Positions 1 through 11,760 are shown, numbered from the stretch's first letter. The stretch is DNA of 64,000 bases from Rhodoplanes tepidamans (GCF_030813915.1 NZ_JAUSUJ010000001.1:186001-250000), one strand, 5' to 3'. Notes: generated by a model not told the origin, from the letters alone. Numbers and translations are program-made.

Positions 1-899
1 CCCGCGTGCCCGGCGTGGCGTCGTTCGATCTCGACGTGCCGGGGGGCTCGCTCGCCGCCGATCTCGCGCTCCGTCTGCAGCGCCCGGTCTTCGTGATGGA
101 TGCCCGGGGCTACGGCGGTTCGGATCGGCCGGCCGCGATGGACCATCCGGCCGCCGAGGCGCCGCCGCTGTCGCGCGGGCACGAGGTGGTGCGGGACATC
201 GACGCCGTCGCGACCGCCGTGATGGAGCGAACCGGAGCGCCGTGCGTGGCGTTGCTCGGATGGGCGACCGGCGGCATGTGGGCCGCCTGGTACGCTTCGC
301 TGTGGCCGGAGCGGGTCGGTGCGCTGGTCGTGCTCAATGCCCTCTACGGCGGATCGGCCCGGCACCCCTCCCTCGGGCCCGGCTCGCCGAGCGCGGATCC
401 GGTGCGTCCGGACCGGCTGAACCCGGCCATCGGGGCCTATCGCTGGAATCCCGCAGCGTCGCTGCTGCCGTCCTGGGACGCCACGATTCCGCTCGCCGAC
501 AAGTCGGCCTGGCGGGACGATGCGGTCGCCGCCGCTTATGTGCGGGAGGCGCTGGCGAGTGATCCACGTGCCGCCGGGCGGGATCCGCCGGCGTTCCGGG
601 CGCCGCTCGGCGCAATCGAGGACAGCTTTCTTCAGGCCGGCGGACGCCGCCTGTTCGACGCGGGATCGATCACGGCGCCCGTGCTGGTCGTCCGCTCGGA
701 GCGTGACTTTTGGAGCCGTCCGGAGGATGCGTCCGCATTCGTCCACGACGCAGTCCGCGCCCGCAGCCTGCGCGTCGTCACGCTGCCCGGGGCGACCCAC
801 TACGTGCATCTCGACCGGCCGGAGCGCGGCCGCGACGCGTTTCTGGACGAGGTCGTCGGCTTCCTGCGCGCCGTCCCGGCGGACGGGGGGCCACGATGA
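1..899 (+). CDS. alpha/beta-hydrolase fold protein, 5' end cut by window, nucleophile Ser replaced by Ala
   Basis: The reading frame is open to the window edge, so the true start lies upstream; the first GTG at position 6 falls inside the domain, just after where the oxyanion-hole HG motif should be. The fold is recognisable from the nucleophile elbow region, the acid in the segment VVRSERDFW and the histidine in PGATHYVHL near the C-terminus. The elbow reads GWATGG instead of GxSxGG, so the nucleophile serine is alanine. A canonical serine hydrolase reaction is therefore doubtful; it may be a non-hydrolytic member or a pseudoenzyme. It converges on tyrS with only 27 bases between them. The fold is well supported, the function is not known. 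Confidence 0.75.
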   Translation, partial: RVPGVASFDLDVPGGSLAADLALRLQRPVFVMDARGYGGSDRPAAMDHPAAEAPPLSRGHEVVRDIDAVATAVMERTGAPCVALLGWATGGMWAAWYASLWPERVGALVVLNALYGGSARHPSLGPGSPSADPVRPDRLNPAIGAYRWNPAASLLPSWDATIPLADKSAWRDDAVAAAYVREALASDPRAAGRDPPAFRAPLGAIEDSFLQAGGRRLFDAGSITAPVLVVRSERDFWSRPEDASAFVHDAVRARSLRVVTLPGATHYVHLDRPERGRDAFLDEVVGFLRAVPADGGPR

Positions 900-904
900 C
901 CACC

Positions 905-920
905 GCCGCCGCGAGGCGGC
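905..920. terminator. short GC hairpin between convergent genes
   Basis: GCCGCC and GGCGGC flank a GCGA tetraloop in the 27-base gap between the hydrolase gene and tyrS. There is no U-run, so it is only a possible bidirectional terminator. Confidence 0.3.
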
Positions 921-926
921 GCAGCC

Positions 927-2183
927 TCACACCGCCTTCAGCAGCACGTGCTTCTTCTTGCCGAGGGAGAGCTTGATCACGCCGTCGGCGGTCAGGTCCT
1001 TCGGGCCGAGCTGCATCTTCTCGTCGGTGACGGCGACGTCGTTGACCCGGAGGCCGCCGGCCTTGACCTGGCGGCGGGCCTCGCCGTTGGAGGCGACGAG
1101 GCCGGTCTTCTCGGCGAAGGCGACCAGCACGCCGAGGCCCTTGTCGAGCTCGGCGCGGCCGACCTCGACGGTCGGCAGGGTCGCGGCCAGCGCGCCCTCC
1201 TCGAAGGTCTTCCGCGCGGTCTCCGCGGCCTGTTCGGCGGCGGCGCGGCCGTGCACCAGGGCGGTCGCCTCGGTGGCGAGGATCTTCTTCGCCTCGTTGA
1301 TCTCGGCCCCGCCGAGCGCGGCGAGGCGGTCGATCTCGGCGAGCGGCAGCAGCGTGAACAGCTTGAGGAACGGGACGACGTCGCCGTCCTCGGTGTTGCG
1401 CCAGAACTGCCAGTAGTCGTACGGCGACAGCATCGCGCCGTCGAGCCACACGGCGCCGGCCGCGGTCTTGCCCATCTTGGCGCCCGAGGCGGTGGTGAGC
1501 AGCGGGCAGGTGAGCGCATAGAGCTGATGCGTGCCCATGCGGCGGCCGAGATCGATGCCGTTGACGATGTTGCCCCACTGGTCGGAGCCGCCCATCTGCA
1601 GGTTGCAGCCGTAGCGCCGGGCCAGCTCGACGAAGTCGTAGGACTGCAGGATCATGTAGTTGAACTCGATGAACGAGAGCTCCTGCTCGCGCTCCAGCCG
1701 CAGCCGCACCGAATCCATGGTCAGCATGCGGTTGATCGAGAAGTGGCGGCCGACCTCGCGCAGCATCTCGATGTAGTTGAGCGTCGTCAGCCATTCGGCG
1801 TTGTCGGCCATCACGGCGTCGCCGCGCCCCTCGCCGAAGGCGAGGAAGTTCGAGAACACCCGCTTGATGCTGTTCTTGTTCGCGTCGATCTGCTCGTAGG
1901 TGAGCAGCTTGCGGGTCTCGTCGCGGCCCGACGGGTCGCCGACCCGCGTCGTCCCGCCGCCCATCAGGGCGATCGGCTTGTTGCCGGTCTGCTGCAGCCA
2001 GTGCAGCATCATGATCGAGATCAGGTGGCCGACATGCAGCGACGGCGCCGTGCAGTCGTAGCCGACATAGGCGACGATCTCGTTCCGCTTCGCCAGCGCG
2101 TCCAGTCCCGCCGCGTCCGACACCTGGTGGATGAAGCCACGGCTCTCCAGGGTGCGGAGAAAATCGGACTCGTACGTGCTCAT
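927..2183 (-). CDS. tyrS: tyrosine--tRNA ligase
   Basis: Cytoplasmic class I aminoacyl-tRNA synthetase that charges tRNA-Tyr. The 418-residue length is typical of bacterial TyrRS. The HIGH-type signature is HVGH at residues 50-53. The KMSKS-type loop is KMGKT near residue 236. The conserved GSDQWGN tyrosine/ATP pocket segment precedes it. A C-terminal S4-like RNA-binding segment contains [14 protein letters not shown]. The start is the ATG at 2183 (MSTYESDF); upstream codons in frame look non-coding. It is transcribed away from the chemoreceptor gene and converges on the hydrolase. Nothing about it is unusual. Confidence 0.97.
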   Translation of the reverse strand: MSTYESDFLRTLESRGFIHQVSDAAGLDALAKRNEIVAYVGYDCTAPSLHVGHLISIMMLHWLQQTGNKPIALMGGGTTRVGDPSGRDETRKLLTYEQIDANKNSIKRVFSNFLAFGEGRGDAVMADNAEWLTTLNYIEMLREVGRHFSINRMLTMDSVRLRLEREQELSFIEFNYMILQSYDFVELARRYGCNLQMGGSDQWGNIVNGIDLGRRMGTHQLYALTCPLLTTASGAKMGKTAAGAVWLDGAMLSPYDYWQFWRNTEDGDVVPFLKLFTLLPLAEIDRLAALGGAEINEAKKILATEATALVHGRAAAEQAAETARKTFEEGALAATLPTVEVGRAELDKGLGVLVAFAEKTGLVASNGEARRQVKAGGLRVNDVAVTDEKMQLGPKDLTADGVIKLSLGKKKHVLLKAV

Positions 2184-2634
2184 GACCCTCGTCCTCGTAG
2201 CGGGGGAGATCGGCGTCGCGGTCGCGTCGCGCCGCCACGAAAGATCGCCGGCGGCCCCGGCGGCGGACCGCTCCCGGGCGCCCGGCCGGTGCGCGCCGCC
2301 TCGGGCCGGTGATGTATCAGGTCCGGCGTCGATTTCAAATTGGCGGCGACGGCGCTTCGGCGGTGTTCGCGGTCCACCGCGTGGGTCCTTGGAGCTCACC
2401 CCGTGGTGTCGGTCTGCCGCAAATGCTCGGATTGATATTCGGCTCCGTAGTAGTACGTCTAGTAAGAATGGTCAGGGGAGACGTCGTTTCGATAGCCGAA
2501 GCATTGCGGGGCAGCGGAGGCGGCTCTCTTTAGAATTCCTTCAAATATTCTCCTTTATTTGTGAGCTGCGGCGCATTTCCTTCCACGGGCAGGCCGTGTT
2601 CACCGCGGCCGGTCGCTCGACCAGAGTTCACCAC
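2184..2634. other. 451-bp intergenic region between tyrS and a chemoreceptor gene
   Basis: The first 200 bases are GC-rich leader of tyrS. Bases from about 2430 to 2580 are clearly more AT-rich than the surroundings, as expected for a promoter of the divergent chemoreceptor gene. I found no convincing sigma-54 or CtrA site, no tRNA and no likely small gene. Confidence 0.5.
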
Positions 2635-4749
2635 ATGGCTGCTTCGTCGATGCCCGCCGTCCGCGGCGTCAAGATCACCACGATCCTGTACGGCCTGTTC
2701 GGTCTGTGCGCCGTCGTCATGGGCGGCCAGGCGACGGTCGCGCTGCGCGACTCCTGGACCAACGCGCGCACCACCGCCGAGGTGGAGGCGATCGCGGTCG
2801 CCAACCGCGCGCTGTTCGACGTCATCCAGAACACCGTGGTCGAGCGGGGCATGATGTTCATCGCCCTGCAGGCCGAGGCGCCGGCCGGCGCCAGGCTCAC
2901 CGACCAGTTCGCGACGTTTCGAGGCAAAGCGGCGCCGGCGATCGAGGCGGTGCTCGCCGCCTGCGCGCGCCTGCAGTGCGCCGACGGCGACGTGCCGGGA
3001 AGGCTGCGCCGCATGCTGGCCGACGTCGCCACGGTGCGCGCCAAGGCCGACGCGGCGATCAAGCAGCCGCTCAAGGAGCGGCCGGCCGGCCTCGCCAAGG
3101 AGTGGTTCCAGACCGCCCTGACCATGGGCGACGAGCTGGAGCGCGTCTCGGCGGCGCTCGGCCGCAAGATCCGCATGGCCGACCCGGCGGTGGCCGAGCT
3201 GGTCGGCATCAAGGAGGCCGCCTGGCTGGCGCGCGCCTCCGCCGGCCGCGAGCGGACCGTCATCCAGCAGATCATCCAGAAGCGGGCCTATCCGCCGGAG
3301 CTGCGCGATCAGCGCCAGTCGCTCGGCGGCCAGACCGACGCGGCGTGGCAGATCGTGAAGGGGCTGGCGGCGCGCTCGGGCGTGCCGGCACCGGTCGTCG
3401 CCGCGGTCGCCGACGCCCAGACGAAGCGCTTCGAGACCTACGGCAAGGCACGCGCCGACATCGAGAAGGCGTTGAGCGAAGGCCGCGACCCGCCGATCGG
3501 CAACGACGAGTATGTCCGGATCGCCAACGTGTCGCTCGACGCGCTGGTCGCCGTCTCCACCGCGGCGCTGGAGTCGATCATCGCCCACGCGGGGCAGGGG
3601 GCGGCGGCCGCCCGGACCGGGCTCCTGGTCAACGCCGGCGTGCTGGCGCTCGCCCTGCTGGTCGGCCTGACCGGCATCGTGGTGGCGTGGCGGCGGATCG
3701 GCCGGCCGCTGTCGGCGCTGACCCGCGGCATGCAGGAGCTCGCGGACGGCAATCTCGACGTGGCCCTGGCCGGCGTCGACCGGGGCGACGAGATGGGCGA
3801 GATCGCCCGCGCCGTCGAGAGCTTCAAGGTCAAGGCGGCCGAGAAGGCGCGGCGCGAGGCGGAGGCGCAGGCCGAGGCGGAGAAGATCGCGGCCGAGCGG
3901 CGGCGGCAGGAGATGCATACGCTGGCGCAGTCGTTCGAGGCCGCGGTCGGCGAGATCGTCGAGACCGTGTCGTCGGCGGCGACCGAGCTGGAGGCCTCGG
4001 CCGGCACCCTGACCCGGACGGCCGAGACGACCCAGCGGCTTTCGGCGACGGCGGCGACGACCTCGGATCAGGCCTCCGCCAATGTCCAGAGCGTCGCCTC
4101 GGCCGCCGGCCAGATGACCGCCTCGGTCGGCGAGATCAGCCGGCAGGTCCAGGATTCGACCCGCATCGCCGCGGACGCCGTGCGGCAGGCCGAGCAGACC
4201 GACCGCCGCATCGCCGAGCTGTCGCAGGCGGCGGGCCGCATCGGCGACGTCGTCAAGCTGATCACGGCCATCGCCGAGCAGACCAACCTGCTGGCGCTGA
4301 ACGCCACCATCGAGGCGGCGCGCGCCGGCGAGGCCGGCCGCGGCTTCGCCATCGTGGCCCAGGAGGTGAAGGCGCTGGCCGGCCAGACCGCCAAGGCGAC
4401 CGGCGACATCGCCACCCAGATCGGCGCCATGCAGGCGGCGACGAGCGACTCGGTCGCGGCGATCAAGGAGATCGGCGGCACCATCGGGCGCATCGCCGAG
4501 ATCGCGTCGGCGATCGCCGCCGCCGTCGAGGAGCAGGGGGCGGCGACCTCCGAGATCGCCCGCAACGCCCAGCAGGCCTCGCACGGCACCGCCGAGCTGG
4601 CCGGAACCATCGGCGAGGTCAGCCGCGGCGCCGGCGAGACCGGGGCGGCCTCGTCCCAGGTCCTCTCCTCGGCGCGCGCGCTCGCCGGCGAGAGCAACCG
4701 GCTGGAGATCGAGGTGGAGAAGTTCCTGGCGACGGTGCGGGCCGCCTGA
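2635..4749 (+). CDS. methyl-accepting chemotaxis protein
   Basis: Membrane chemoreceptor of 704 residues that signals to CheA and CheW. A first membrane segment spans about residues 14-34. An extracytoplasmic helical ligand domain follows to about residue 325, with no recognisable PAS or Cache motif. A second membrane segment lies at about 328-350, then HAMP (350-403) and an MCP signalling domain (430-690). The hairpin tip is present around residue 546 ([20 protein letters not shown]). The ATG at 2635 is used; an alternative ATG lies 15 bases later. It ends without a CheR-docking pentapeptide. It stands alone, with no che genes nearby. The ligand is unknown. Confidence 0.95.
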   Translation: MAASSMPAVRGVKITTILYGLFGLCAVVMGGQATVALRDSWTNARTTAEVEAIAVANRALFDVIQNTVVERGMMFIALQAEAPAGARLTDQFATFRGKAAPAIEAVLAACARLQCADGDVPGRLRRMLADVATVRAKADAAIKQPLKERPAGLAKEWFQTALTMGDELERVSAALGRKIRMADPAVAELVGIKEAAWLARASAGRERTVIQQIIQKRAYPPELRDQRQSLGGQTDAAWQIVKGLAARSGVPAPVVAAVADAQTKRFETYGKARADIEKALSEGRDPPIGNDEYVRIANVSLDALVAVSTAALESIIAHAGQGAAAARTGLLVNAGVLALALLVGLTGIVVAWRRIGRPLSALTRGMQELADGNLDVALAGVDRGDEMGEIARAVESFKVKAAEKARREAEAQAEAEKIAAERRRQEMHTLAQSFEAAVGEIVETVSSAATELEASAGTLTRTAETTQRLSATAATTSDQASANVQSVASAAGQMTASVGEISRQVQDSTRIAADAVRQAEQTDRRIAELSQAAGRIGDVVKLITAIAEQTNLLALNATIEAARAGEAGRGFAIVAQEVKALAGQTAKATGDIATQIGAMQAATSDSVAAIKEIGGTIGRIAEIASAIAAAVEEQGAATSEIARNAQQASHGTAELAGTIGEVSRGAGETGAASSQVLSSARALAGESNRLEIEVEKFLATVRAA

Positions 4750-4761
4750 GCGGGCCGAGGT

Positions 4762-4791
4762 CCCGCCGGTCGGCCGCACGGCTCCGGCGGG
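4762..4791. terminator. hairpin between convergent chemoreceptor and hemolysin III genes
   Basis: Perfect 8-bp arms CCCGCCGG and CCGGCGGG separated by 14 bases, in the 75-base gap between convergent genes. There is no clear U-run on either strand. Confidence 0.4.
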
Positions 4792-4824
4792 TGGTGCCGG
4801 AGCGTGCCGGTTCGATGGTCCGCG

Positions 4825-5502
4825 TCAGGCCGCCTCGACGAGCGCCGCGTAGTCGACCACGGCGGCATAGTGGCACGCCGCGGCGAGCAGCACGAAGCCG
4901 TGCCAGATCGCGTTCTGGTACCGCAGGCTGCGCCAGAGATGGAAGACGACGCCGACCGAATAGAGGAGGCCGCCGGTCACCAGGAGCTGCAGGGTTCCGG
5001 GCGGCAGCGCGGAGTCCAGCGTCCGGTAGAGCGCGATGCCGCTCCAGCCGAGCAGCAGGTACACGGCATAGGAAAGGCGCTCGGCCCGTCCCGGCAGCGC
5101 GAGCTTCACGGCGATCCCGAGCCCGGCCGTCAGCCACAGGCCGGCCAGCAGGAGGCCGGCGGCGGGCTGGTCGGCGAGCGGCCACAGGATCGGCGTGTAG
5201 GTGCCGGCGATCAGCAGGTAGATGCCGGCATGGTCGAAGCGGCGGAGAAATCCCTTGGTCGCCGACGGCGGCCACATGTTGTAGGCGGCCGAGAACGCGA
5301 CCATCGCCACCAGCGACGCCGAATAGGCCACCAGAGGCTCGACGATCGGGGCGGCGAACACGTCGCGCGCCGTCCAGAGCGCGATCGCGAACGCGCCGGC
5401 GATCGCCAGACCGAGGCCGAGCGCGTGCATCACGCCGTCGGCGACGATCTCGTCGCGGTCGAAGTCCCACCTGTATCGTCTCGGTCGACTGAAGAAGGTC
5501 AC
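4825..5502 (-). CDS. hemolysin III (PAQR/YqfA) family membrane protein
   Basis: A 225-residue inner-membrane protein with seven likely hydrophobic segments. Family marks are the early DEIVADGVMHALGL segment, the FDHAGIYLLIAGTYTP segment and the C-terminal histidines in VFHLW, IWHG and CHYAA. These match the putative zinc-site pattern of the CREST superfamily, to which PAQR and alkaline ceramidases belong. Its reaction in bacteria is not established and haemolysis should not be assumed. The GTG at 5502 is chosen; an in-frame GTG at 5511 is only two bases from an AGGGG and is the alternative. The divergent neighbour is a ceramidase-type protein of the same superfamily. Confidence 0.9.
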   Translation of the reverse strand: MTFFSRPRRYRWDFDRDEIVADGVMHALGLGLAIAGAFAIALWTARDVFAAPIVEPLVAYSASLVAMVAFSAAYNMWPPSATKGFLRRFDHAGIYLLIAGTYTPILWPLADQPAAGLLLAGLWLTAGLGIAVKLALPGRAERLSYAVYLLLGWSGIALYRTLDSALPPGTLQLLVTGGLLYSVGVVFHLWRSLRYQNAIWHGFVLLAAACHYAAVVDYAALVEAA

Positions 5503-5822
5503 TGCGCGCACGTCCCCTGATCGCGCCGTCAACCGAGCAGGTTCGGCCGCGGTTCCTGTGCGGCCTGCCGGCGGCGCGGCATTCCGACACGGTGGCGTAC
5601 GGTCAGCGCCGCTGCGGGCGCGTACGCGGTCCGTGCCGCCCCGGCGGATCGCGCCGCCCGACGCCGGGAACACTCCACCGTCGTCTCGGTTTGACCGAAA
5701 GGCCGGCCCGTCGCCGCGTCACGGCGGCGACGTCACGCCGGGCCCGCATCGCGCCCCGGCGGCGCCGCCGGCGGGTCACGGTCCGGGCGGCCGGTCTCGA
5801 ACCCGACGGGAGGCCGCGCGCC
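5503..5822. other. 320-bp divergent intergenic region
   Basis: GC-rich throughout, between the divergent hemolysin III-type and ceramidase-type genes. I see no clear -35/-10 pair, operator or RNA gene. Confidence 0.4.
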
Positions 5823-6551
5823 ATGGCCTGGCAGGATGCCGTGATCCAGTATTGCGAACGGCAGGATCACGGCTTCTGGTCCGAGCCGGTGAATGCCGCC
5901 ACCAATCTCGCCTTCCTGCTGGCCGCGGCGGCGGCCTTCCGGCTGTGGCGGCGGCAGGCGCGGTCCGACGGCTTCGCGCTGGCCCTGATCGTCGTCACGG
6001 CTGCGATCGGAATCGGCAGCTTCGTCTTCCACACGGTGGCGACCCGCGGCGCCGTGCTGCTCGACGTCGTCCCGATCGCCGTGTTCATCCACGGCTACTT
6101 CTTCCTGGCGCTGCGGCGATTCTTCGGCCTCGGCCTGGTGGCGGCGGGGGCGGCGACCGGGCTGTTCGCGGCGGGCGGGCTCGCGCTCGGGCCCGATGCC
6201 GACCGGCTCCACGGCTCGCTCGCCTATCTGCCGGCCCTGGTCGCCCTGGCGGCGTTCGCCGGGCTCCTTCGGCAGCCGCGGGGCGCCGGGGCCGAGCAAC
6301 GGGACCGGCGACGGGCCGCCCGCGGGCTCGCGATCGCGGCGGGCCTGTTCCTGGTCTCGCTGGTGTTTCGGACCGTGGATCGCGAGATCTGTCCGGTGCT
6401 CCCGGTCGGGACGCACTTCCTGTGGCATCTGCTCAACGCGACGGTGCTCTGGCTCCTGCTGAGGACCGTCATCCTGGCCCGGGCGGACGCCCTCCGGCGG
6501 ACGGCGTCACGCGCCGGCGCGGCTTCGGCGGCGACGGTCCGGATCACCTGA
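5823..6551 (+). CDS. ceramidase-family (CREST superfamily) membrane hydrolase
   Basis: A 242-residue protein with about seven membrane segments. It has the ceramidase pattern: WSEPVNAATN at residues 19-28, SFVFH with Ser66 and His70, Asp81 in LLDVVP, and a late GTHFLWH at about residues 196-202. In the family, Ser, Asp and the three His form a zinc amidase site. The substrate here is unknown; bacterial members could act on ceramides or on other N-acyl lipids. The ATG at 5823 gives the complete domain; longer upstream reading frames are arginine-rich and unlikely. It is divergent from the hemolysin III-type gene. Confidence 0.85.
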   Translation: MAWQDAVIQYCERQDHGFWSEPVNAATNLAFLLAAAAAFRLWRRQARSDGFALALIVVTAAIGIGSFVFHTVATRGAVLLDVVPIAVFIHGYFFLALRRFFGLGLVAAGAATGLFAAGGLALGPDADRLHGSLAYLPALVALAAFAGLLRQPRGAGAEQRDRRRAARGLAIAAGLFLVSLVFRTVDREICPVLPVGTHFLWHLLNATVLWLLLRTVILARADALRRTASRAGAASAATVRIT

Positions 6552-6611
6552 GCGGGATAGGGATGCCACCCGAGCGGGACTTGCGGGGCGATGGCCGGCC
6601 GGCCGCGCCGG

Positions 6612-7292
6612 TCAGCCGGTGCGGCGGCCACGCGGCTCGGGCTTGGCCGTGACGGTGGCGAGGCGCTTGTCGAGATAGCCGGTGATGGCCTGCATCAGCG
6701 GCTCGATCTTCTGGTCGAAGAAGTGGTTGGCCGAGGGGATCACCTTCTGCTCGATGACGATGCCCTTCTGGGTCTTCAGCTTCTCGACCAGGGTCTGGAC
6801 GTCCTTGTAGGGCACGACGGCGTCGCGCTCGCCGTGGACGATCAGGCCGGAGGAGGGGCAGGGGGCCAGGAACGAGAAGTCGTAGAGATTGGCCGGCGGG
6901 GCGATCGAGATGAATCCCTCGATTTCCGGCCGGCGCATCAGCAGCTGCATGCCGATCCAGGCGCCGAACGAGAAGCCGGCGATCCAGCAGCTGCGCGCCT
7001 CCGGATTGATGGCCTGGGCCCAGTCGAGCGCCGAGGCGGCGTCGGACAGCTCGCCCTGGCCGTGGTCGAACGAGCCCTGGCTGCGGCCGACCCCGCGGAA
7101 GTTGAAGCGCAGCACGGAAAAGTTGCGATGCGCGAAGGCATAATACATCTGGTAGACGATCTGGTGGTTCATCGTGCCGCCGAACTGGGGGTGCGGATGC
7201 AGCACGATGGCGATCGGGGCGTTCTTCACCCGCGACGGGTGATAGCGCCCCTCGATCCGACCGGCGGATCCGTTGAAGATGACCTCAGGCAT
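6612..7292 (-). CDS. COG2945-type alpha/beta hydrolase
   Basis: Cytoplasmic hydrolase of 226 residues. It has the oxyanion region VLHPHPQFGG, a nucleophile elbow GFSFG at about residue 110, an acidic residue in HGERDAVVPY, and a catalytic His in ANHFFDQ. This family commonly stands next to iscS/suf genes in alphaproteobacteria, and it does here in divergent orientation. The substrate is unknown; esterase-like action is inferred from the intact triad. The ATG at 7292 starts at the family's usual MPEVIFNG. Confidence 0.9.
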   Translation of the reverse strand: MPEVIFNGSAGRIEGRYHPSRVKNAPIAIVLHPHPQFGGTMNHQIVYQMYYAFAHRNFSVLRFNFRGVGRSQGSFDHGQGELSDAASALDWAQAINPEARSCWIAGFSFGAWIGMQLLMRRPEIEGFISIAPPANLYDFSFLAPCPSSGLIVHGERDAVVPYKDVQTLVEKLKTQKGIVIEQKVIPSANHFFDQKIEPLMQAITGYLDKRLATVTAKPEPRGRRTG

Positions 7293-7607
7293 GCTCGTGA
7301 ACCTCGTCCTGCCCGGCGGTGCACAGGCACCACCGCCCTCCGGCCTCGTCCCCGGCGCCCTTGACGCCGCCGGCGCGACCCGCCTATCTGTCTACAACGC
7401 CTCGAATTTCCGGAATGGTCCTGGCCGTTGGACGGCTGCGAAGCCGGTCGGTGGCGCGGCGCCTTGGTCTAGCATGACCCCCGGGGCGAAAAGCAAGGAT
7501 TTCGTTGCGGGTGGCCGCTGGCCGCACGGCCTCGGGCGGGGCGCGGCCGGGCCGCGCCGGCCGGCCCGCCGGACCCGCCTCCGGACCCGGCAGATCGACG
7601 GAAACGC
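7293..7607. other. 315-bp divergent control region of the suf operon
   Basis: Lies between the hydrolase gene and iscS. On the plus strand a weak promoter is possible: TTGACG at about 7352 and TATCTG 18 bases on. An 8-bp palindrome TTCCGGAA sits at 7408-7415. I could not find a convincing IscR type 2 site, Irr box or RirA box. iscR is not in this region or in the operon. Confidence 0.35.
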
Positions 7608-8789
7608 ATGACCGAGCGCGTCTATCTCGACTGGAACGCCACCGCGCCGCTGCGGCCGGAGGCGCGCGCCGCGATGCTGGCCGCGCTCGACGCCGGCAAC
7701 CCGTCCTCGGTCCATGCCGAGGGGCGGGCGGCCCGCGCCCTGGTCGAAGACGCCCGCGAGGCGGTCGCCCGGCTGGTCGGGGCGGCGCCCCGCGACGTGA
7801 TCTTCACCTCCGGCGGCACCGAGGCCAATGTCCTCGCCCTGACCCCCGCCCTGCAGGTCGGGGCCGACACGGCGCCGCGCGACCGCCTGCTGGTGTCGGC
7901 GATCGAACACGCCTCGGTCCGGTCCGGTGGCCGGTTTCCGACCAACGCTGTCGACATTGTTCCGGTCACCCCCGACGGGCTCGTCGACCTGGCCGCCCTG
8001 GCGGCCCGGCTCGAGGCCCTGGCCGTTGAAAACACTGGGATTCGGCCGTTGGTATCGGTCATGCATGCCAACAACGAGACCGGGGTGGTGCAGCCGATCG
8101 CCGCCGCGGCGGAACTGGTTCACGCGGCCGGAGGGATCCTGCATGTCGACGCGGTTCAGAGCGCCGGGAAGATCCCGTGCGACATCGGCGCCCTGGGGGC
8201 CGATCTGATGACGCTCTCGGGCCACAAGATCGGTGGTCCCAAGGGAGTCGGTGCCGTGGTGCTGCGCTCCGCCGCGATCCATGTGTCCGATCCGCTCCTG
8301 AAGGGCGGCGGGCAGGAGCGCGGGGCCCGCGCCGGGACCGAGAACGTCGCGGCGATCGCCGGCTTCGGGGCGGCCGCGGCCGCCGCGGCCCGCGACCTCG
8401 CGGCAGCCGGCCCGGCCATGGCGACGCGGCGCGACGCCCTGGAGGCGCAGGTCGCCGCCGGTTCGCCGCAGACCTGCGTGATCGGCGGGGCGGCACCCCG
8501 CCTGCCCAACACCAGCCTGCTGGCGGCGCCGGGGCTGAAGGCCGAGACCGCCCTGATCGCCCTCGATCTCGCCGGACTGGCCGTCTCGTCCGGGGCCGCC
8601 TGCTCGTCCGGCAAGGTGGGCGCGTCGCAGGTGCTGGCCGCCATGGGGGTTCCGCCCGCCATTGCCGCCGGGGCCATTCGGGTCAGCCTCGGCCCGGCGA
8701 CGACCGAACGCGACGTCGCGGCCTTCGTCGACGCTTGGAACGGGCTCGTACGTAGACTATCTAAGGGAGGATGCGGTATTGCCGCGTGA
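7608..8789 (+). CDS. iscS: cysteine desulfurase, group I (IscS/NifS type)
   Basis: PLP enzyme of 393 residues that takes sulfur from cysteine for Fe-S assembly. The PLP lysine is Lys207 in SGHKIGGPKG. The active-site cysteine is Cys332 in the group I loop AACSSGKVGAS. It is the first gene of the suf operon, 92 bases before sufB and on the same strand, and it coexists with a group II enzyme (sufS) in the same operon. That suggests division of labour, for instance thiolation versus cluster assembly, which is inference. No iscU, hscBA or fdx is present. Confidence 0.93.
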   Translation: MTERVYLDWNATAPLRPEARAAMLAALDAGNPSSVHAEGRAARALVEDAREAVARLVGAAPRDVIFTSGGTEANVLALTPALQVGADTAPRDRLLVSAIEHASVRSGGRFPTNAVDIVPVTPDGLVDLAALAARLEALAVENTGIRPLVSVMHANNETGVVQPIAAAAELVHAAGGILHVDAVQSAGKIPCDIGALGADLMTLSGHKIGGPKGVGAVVLRSAAIHVSDPLLKGGGQERGARAGTENVAAIAGFGAAAAAAARDLAAAGPAMATRRDALEAQVAAGSPQTCVIGGAAPRLPNTSLLAAPGLKAETALIALDLAGLAVSSGAACSSGKVGASQVLAAMGVPPAIAAGAIRVSLGPATTERDVAAFVDAWNGLVRRLSKGGCGIAA

Positions 8790-8881
8790 CCCGATCCATT
8801 TCGCAGGTGATCTTCCGCAGGACGAACACCATAGGCCAACATCCAACCCGCGGTCCTTGAAACCGCAGTGGAGGGAATGAA

Positions 8882-10377
<1,496 letters not shown>

Positions 10378-10381
<4 letters not shown>

Positions 10382-10599
10382 CCGGAGAGCCGGACGATCT
10401 GGTCCTGGAGCATCTCCGGGCGATCCGTGGCCAGACGGGCAGGATGGCCGACATGATGCACACGATGAGCGTCGAGACGACCGCCATCCGTCAGCATCTG
10501 GCCGGCGTCGTGACCATCCAGGAGCACGACCACGGCGGCATCGCGGGCATCAAGGCCCGGCTCGACAGGATCGAGACACGTCTGGATCTCGTCGATTGA
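10378..10599 (+). CDS. small coiled-coil protein in the suf operon (copy 1)
   Basis: A 73-residue acidic protein, with no function I recognise. It begins with the motif [10 protein letters not shown] (residues 8-17) and ends with a heptad-like stretch, [14 protein letters not shown], predicted as coiled coil. Its ATG overlaps the sufB stop (ATGA). A second, broken copy follows sufC. Small proteins with this LVLxHLRAIR start occur in alphaproteobacteria as uncharacterised proteins. Placement between sufB and sufC suggests a link to the scaffold complex, but that is inference from position only. Confidence 0.75.
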
Positions 10600-10721
10600 G
10601 CCGCCACGCCCGCGAGCGCCCGCACAACGGCATCGCCTCGCGGGCGAGCGAGACTTCCCCCTTTGACGCGTGACGCCCGGCCGCTGCGATGCAGGGCGGG
10701 ACAACACGAGGTGAAACCGAA

Positions 10722-11480
<759 letters not shown>

Positions 11481-11492
11481 CGCCGGAGCGCG

Positions 11493-11753
11493 ATGACCGA
11501 GGAGGTCGACAGCCTCGTGCTGCAGCACCTGCGGGCGATCCGGGCTCAGCTCGACATCCAGTCCGATCGCCTGCTCGAGTCGCCTGCTCGAGCTGACTCG
11601 GCGGGTCGGCAGCCTGGAGCAGCAGATGGCGCACCTGAACGTTCAGCTCGCCAACCTCTCGGTTCGCGTCGACCGCATCGACGCCCGTCTCGACCGCGTC
11701 GAACGCCGCCTCGGCCTGATCGAAGCCCGAGCCCCCGACCGTATTCCGGATGA
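11493..11753 (+). pseudogene. second small coiled-coil gene, frameshifted by a 13-bp duplication (copy 2)
   Basis: The first 28 codons encode a relative of the small gene after sufB (MTEEVDSLVLQHLRAIRAQ). After the 13-bp tandem duplication at 11567-11592 the frame becomes arginine/proline-rich and stops at 11753. The lost half is intact in the +1 frame from about 11593 (LTRRVGSLEQQ, then RVDRIDARLDRVERRLGLIEA), a clear heptad coiled coil. That frame has no stop before sufD and runs straight into it, so the region could be misread as an N-terminal extension of SufD. It is either a recent natural frameshift or a sequencing/assembly error. Confidence 0.7.
11567..11592 (+). repeat. 13-bp tandem duplication causing a frameshift
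   Basis: TCGCCTGCTCGAG occurs twice back to back, at 11567-11579 and 11580-11592. Removing one copy restores a continuous coiled-coil reading frame. Confidence 0.9.
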
Positions 11754-11760
11754 CCAGACC

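Noticed and set aside
778-4779. Long open frames antisense to tyrS and the chemoreceptor gene
   Set aside because: They are arginine/alanine-rich shadows produced by high GC in third positions, with no family features.
7293-8881. IscR, Irr or RirA sites in the suf control region and iscS-sufB gap
   Set aside because: I searched by eye for the known consensus forms and saw only a short TTCCGGAA palindrome, which matches none of them.
11626-11760. An in-frame ATG at 11626 that would extend SufD by 45 residues
   Set aside because: The extra residues are the second half of the broken coiled-coil gene, not SufD; the SufD family start fits the ATG at 11761.
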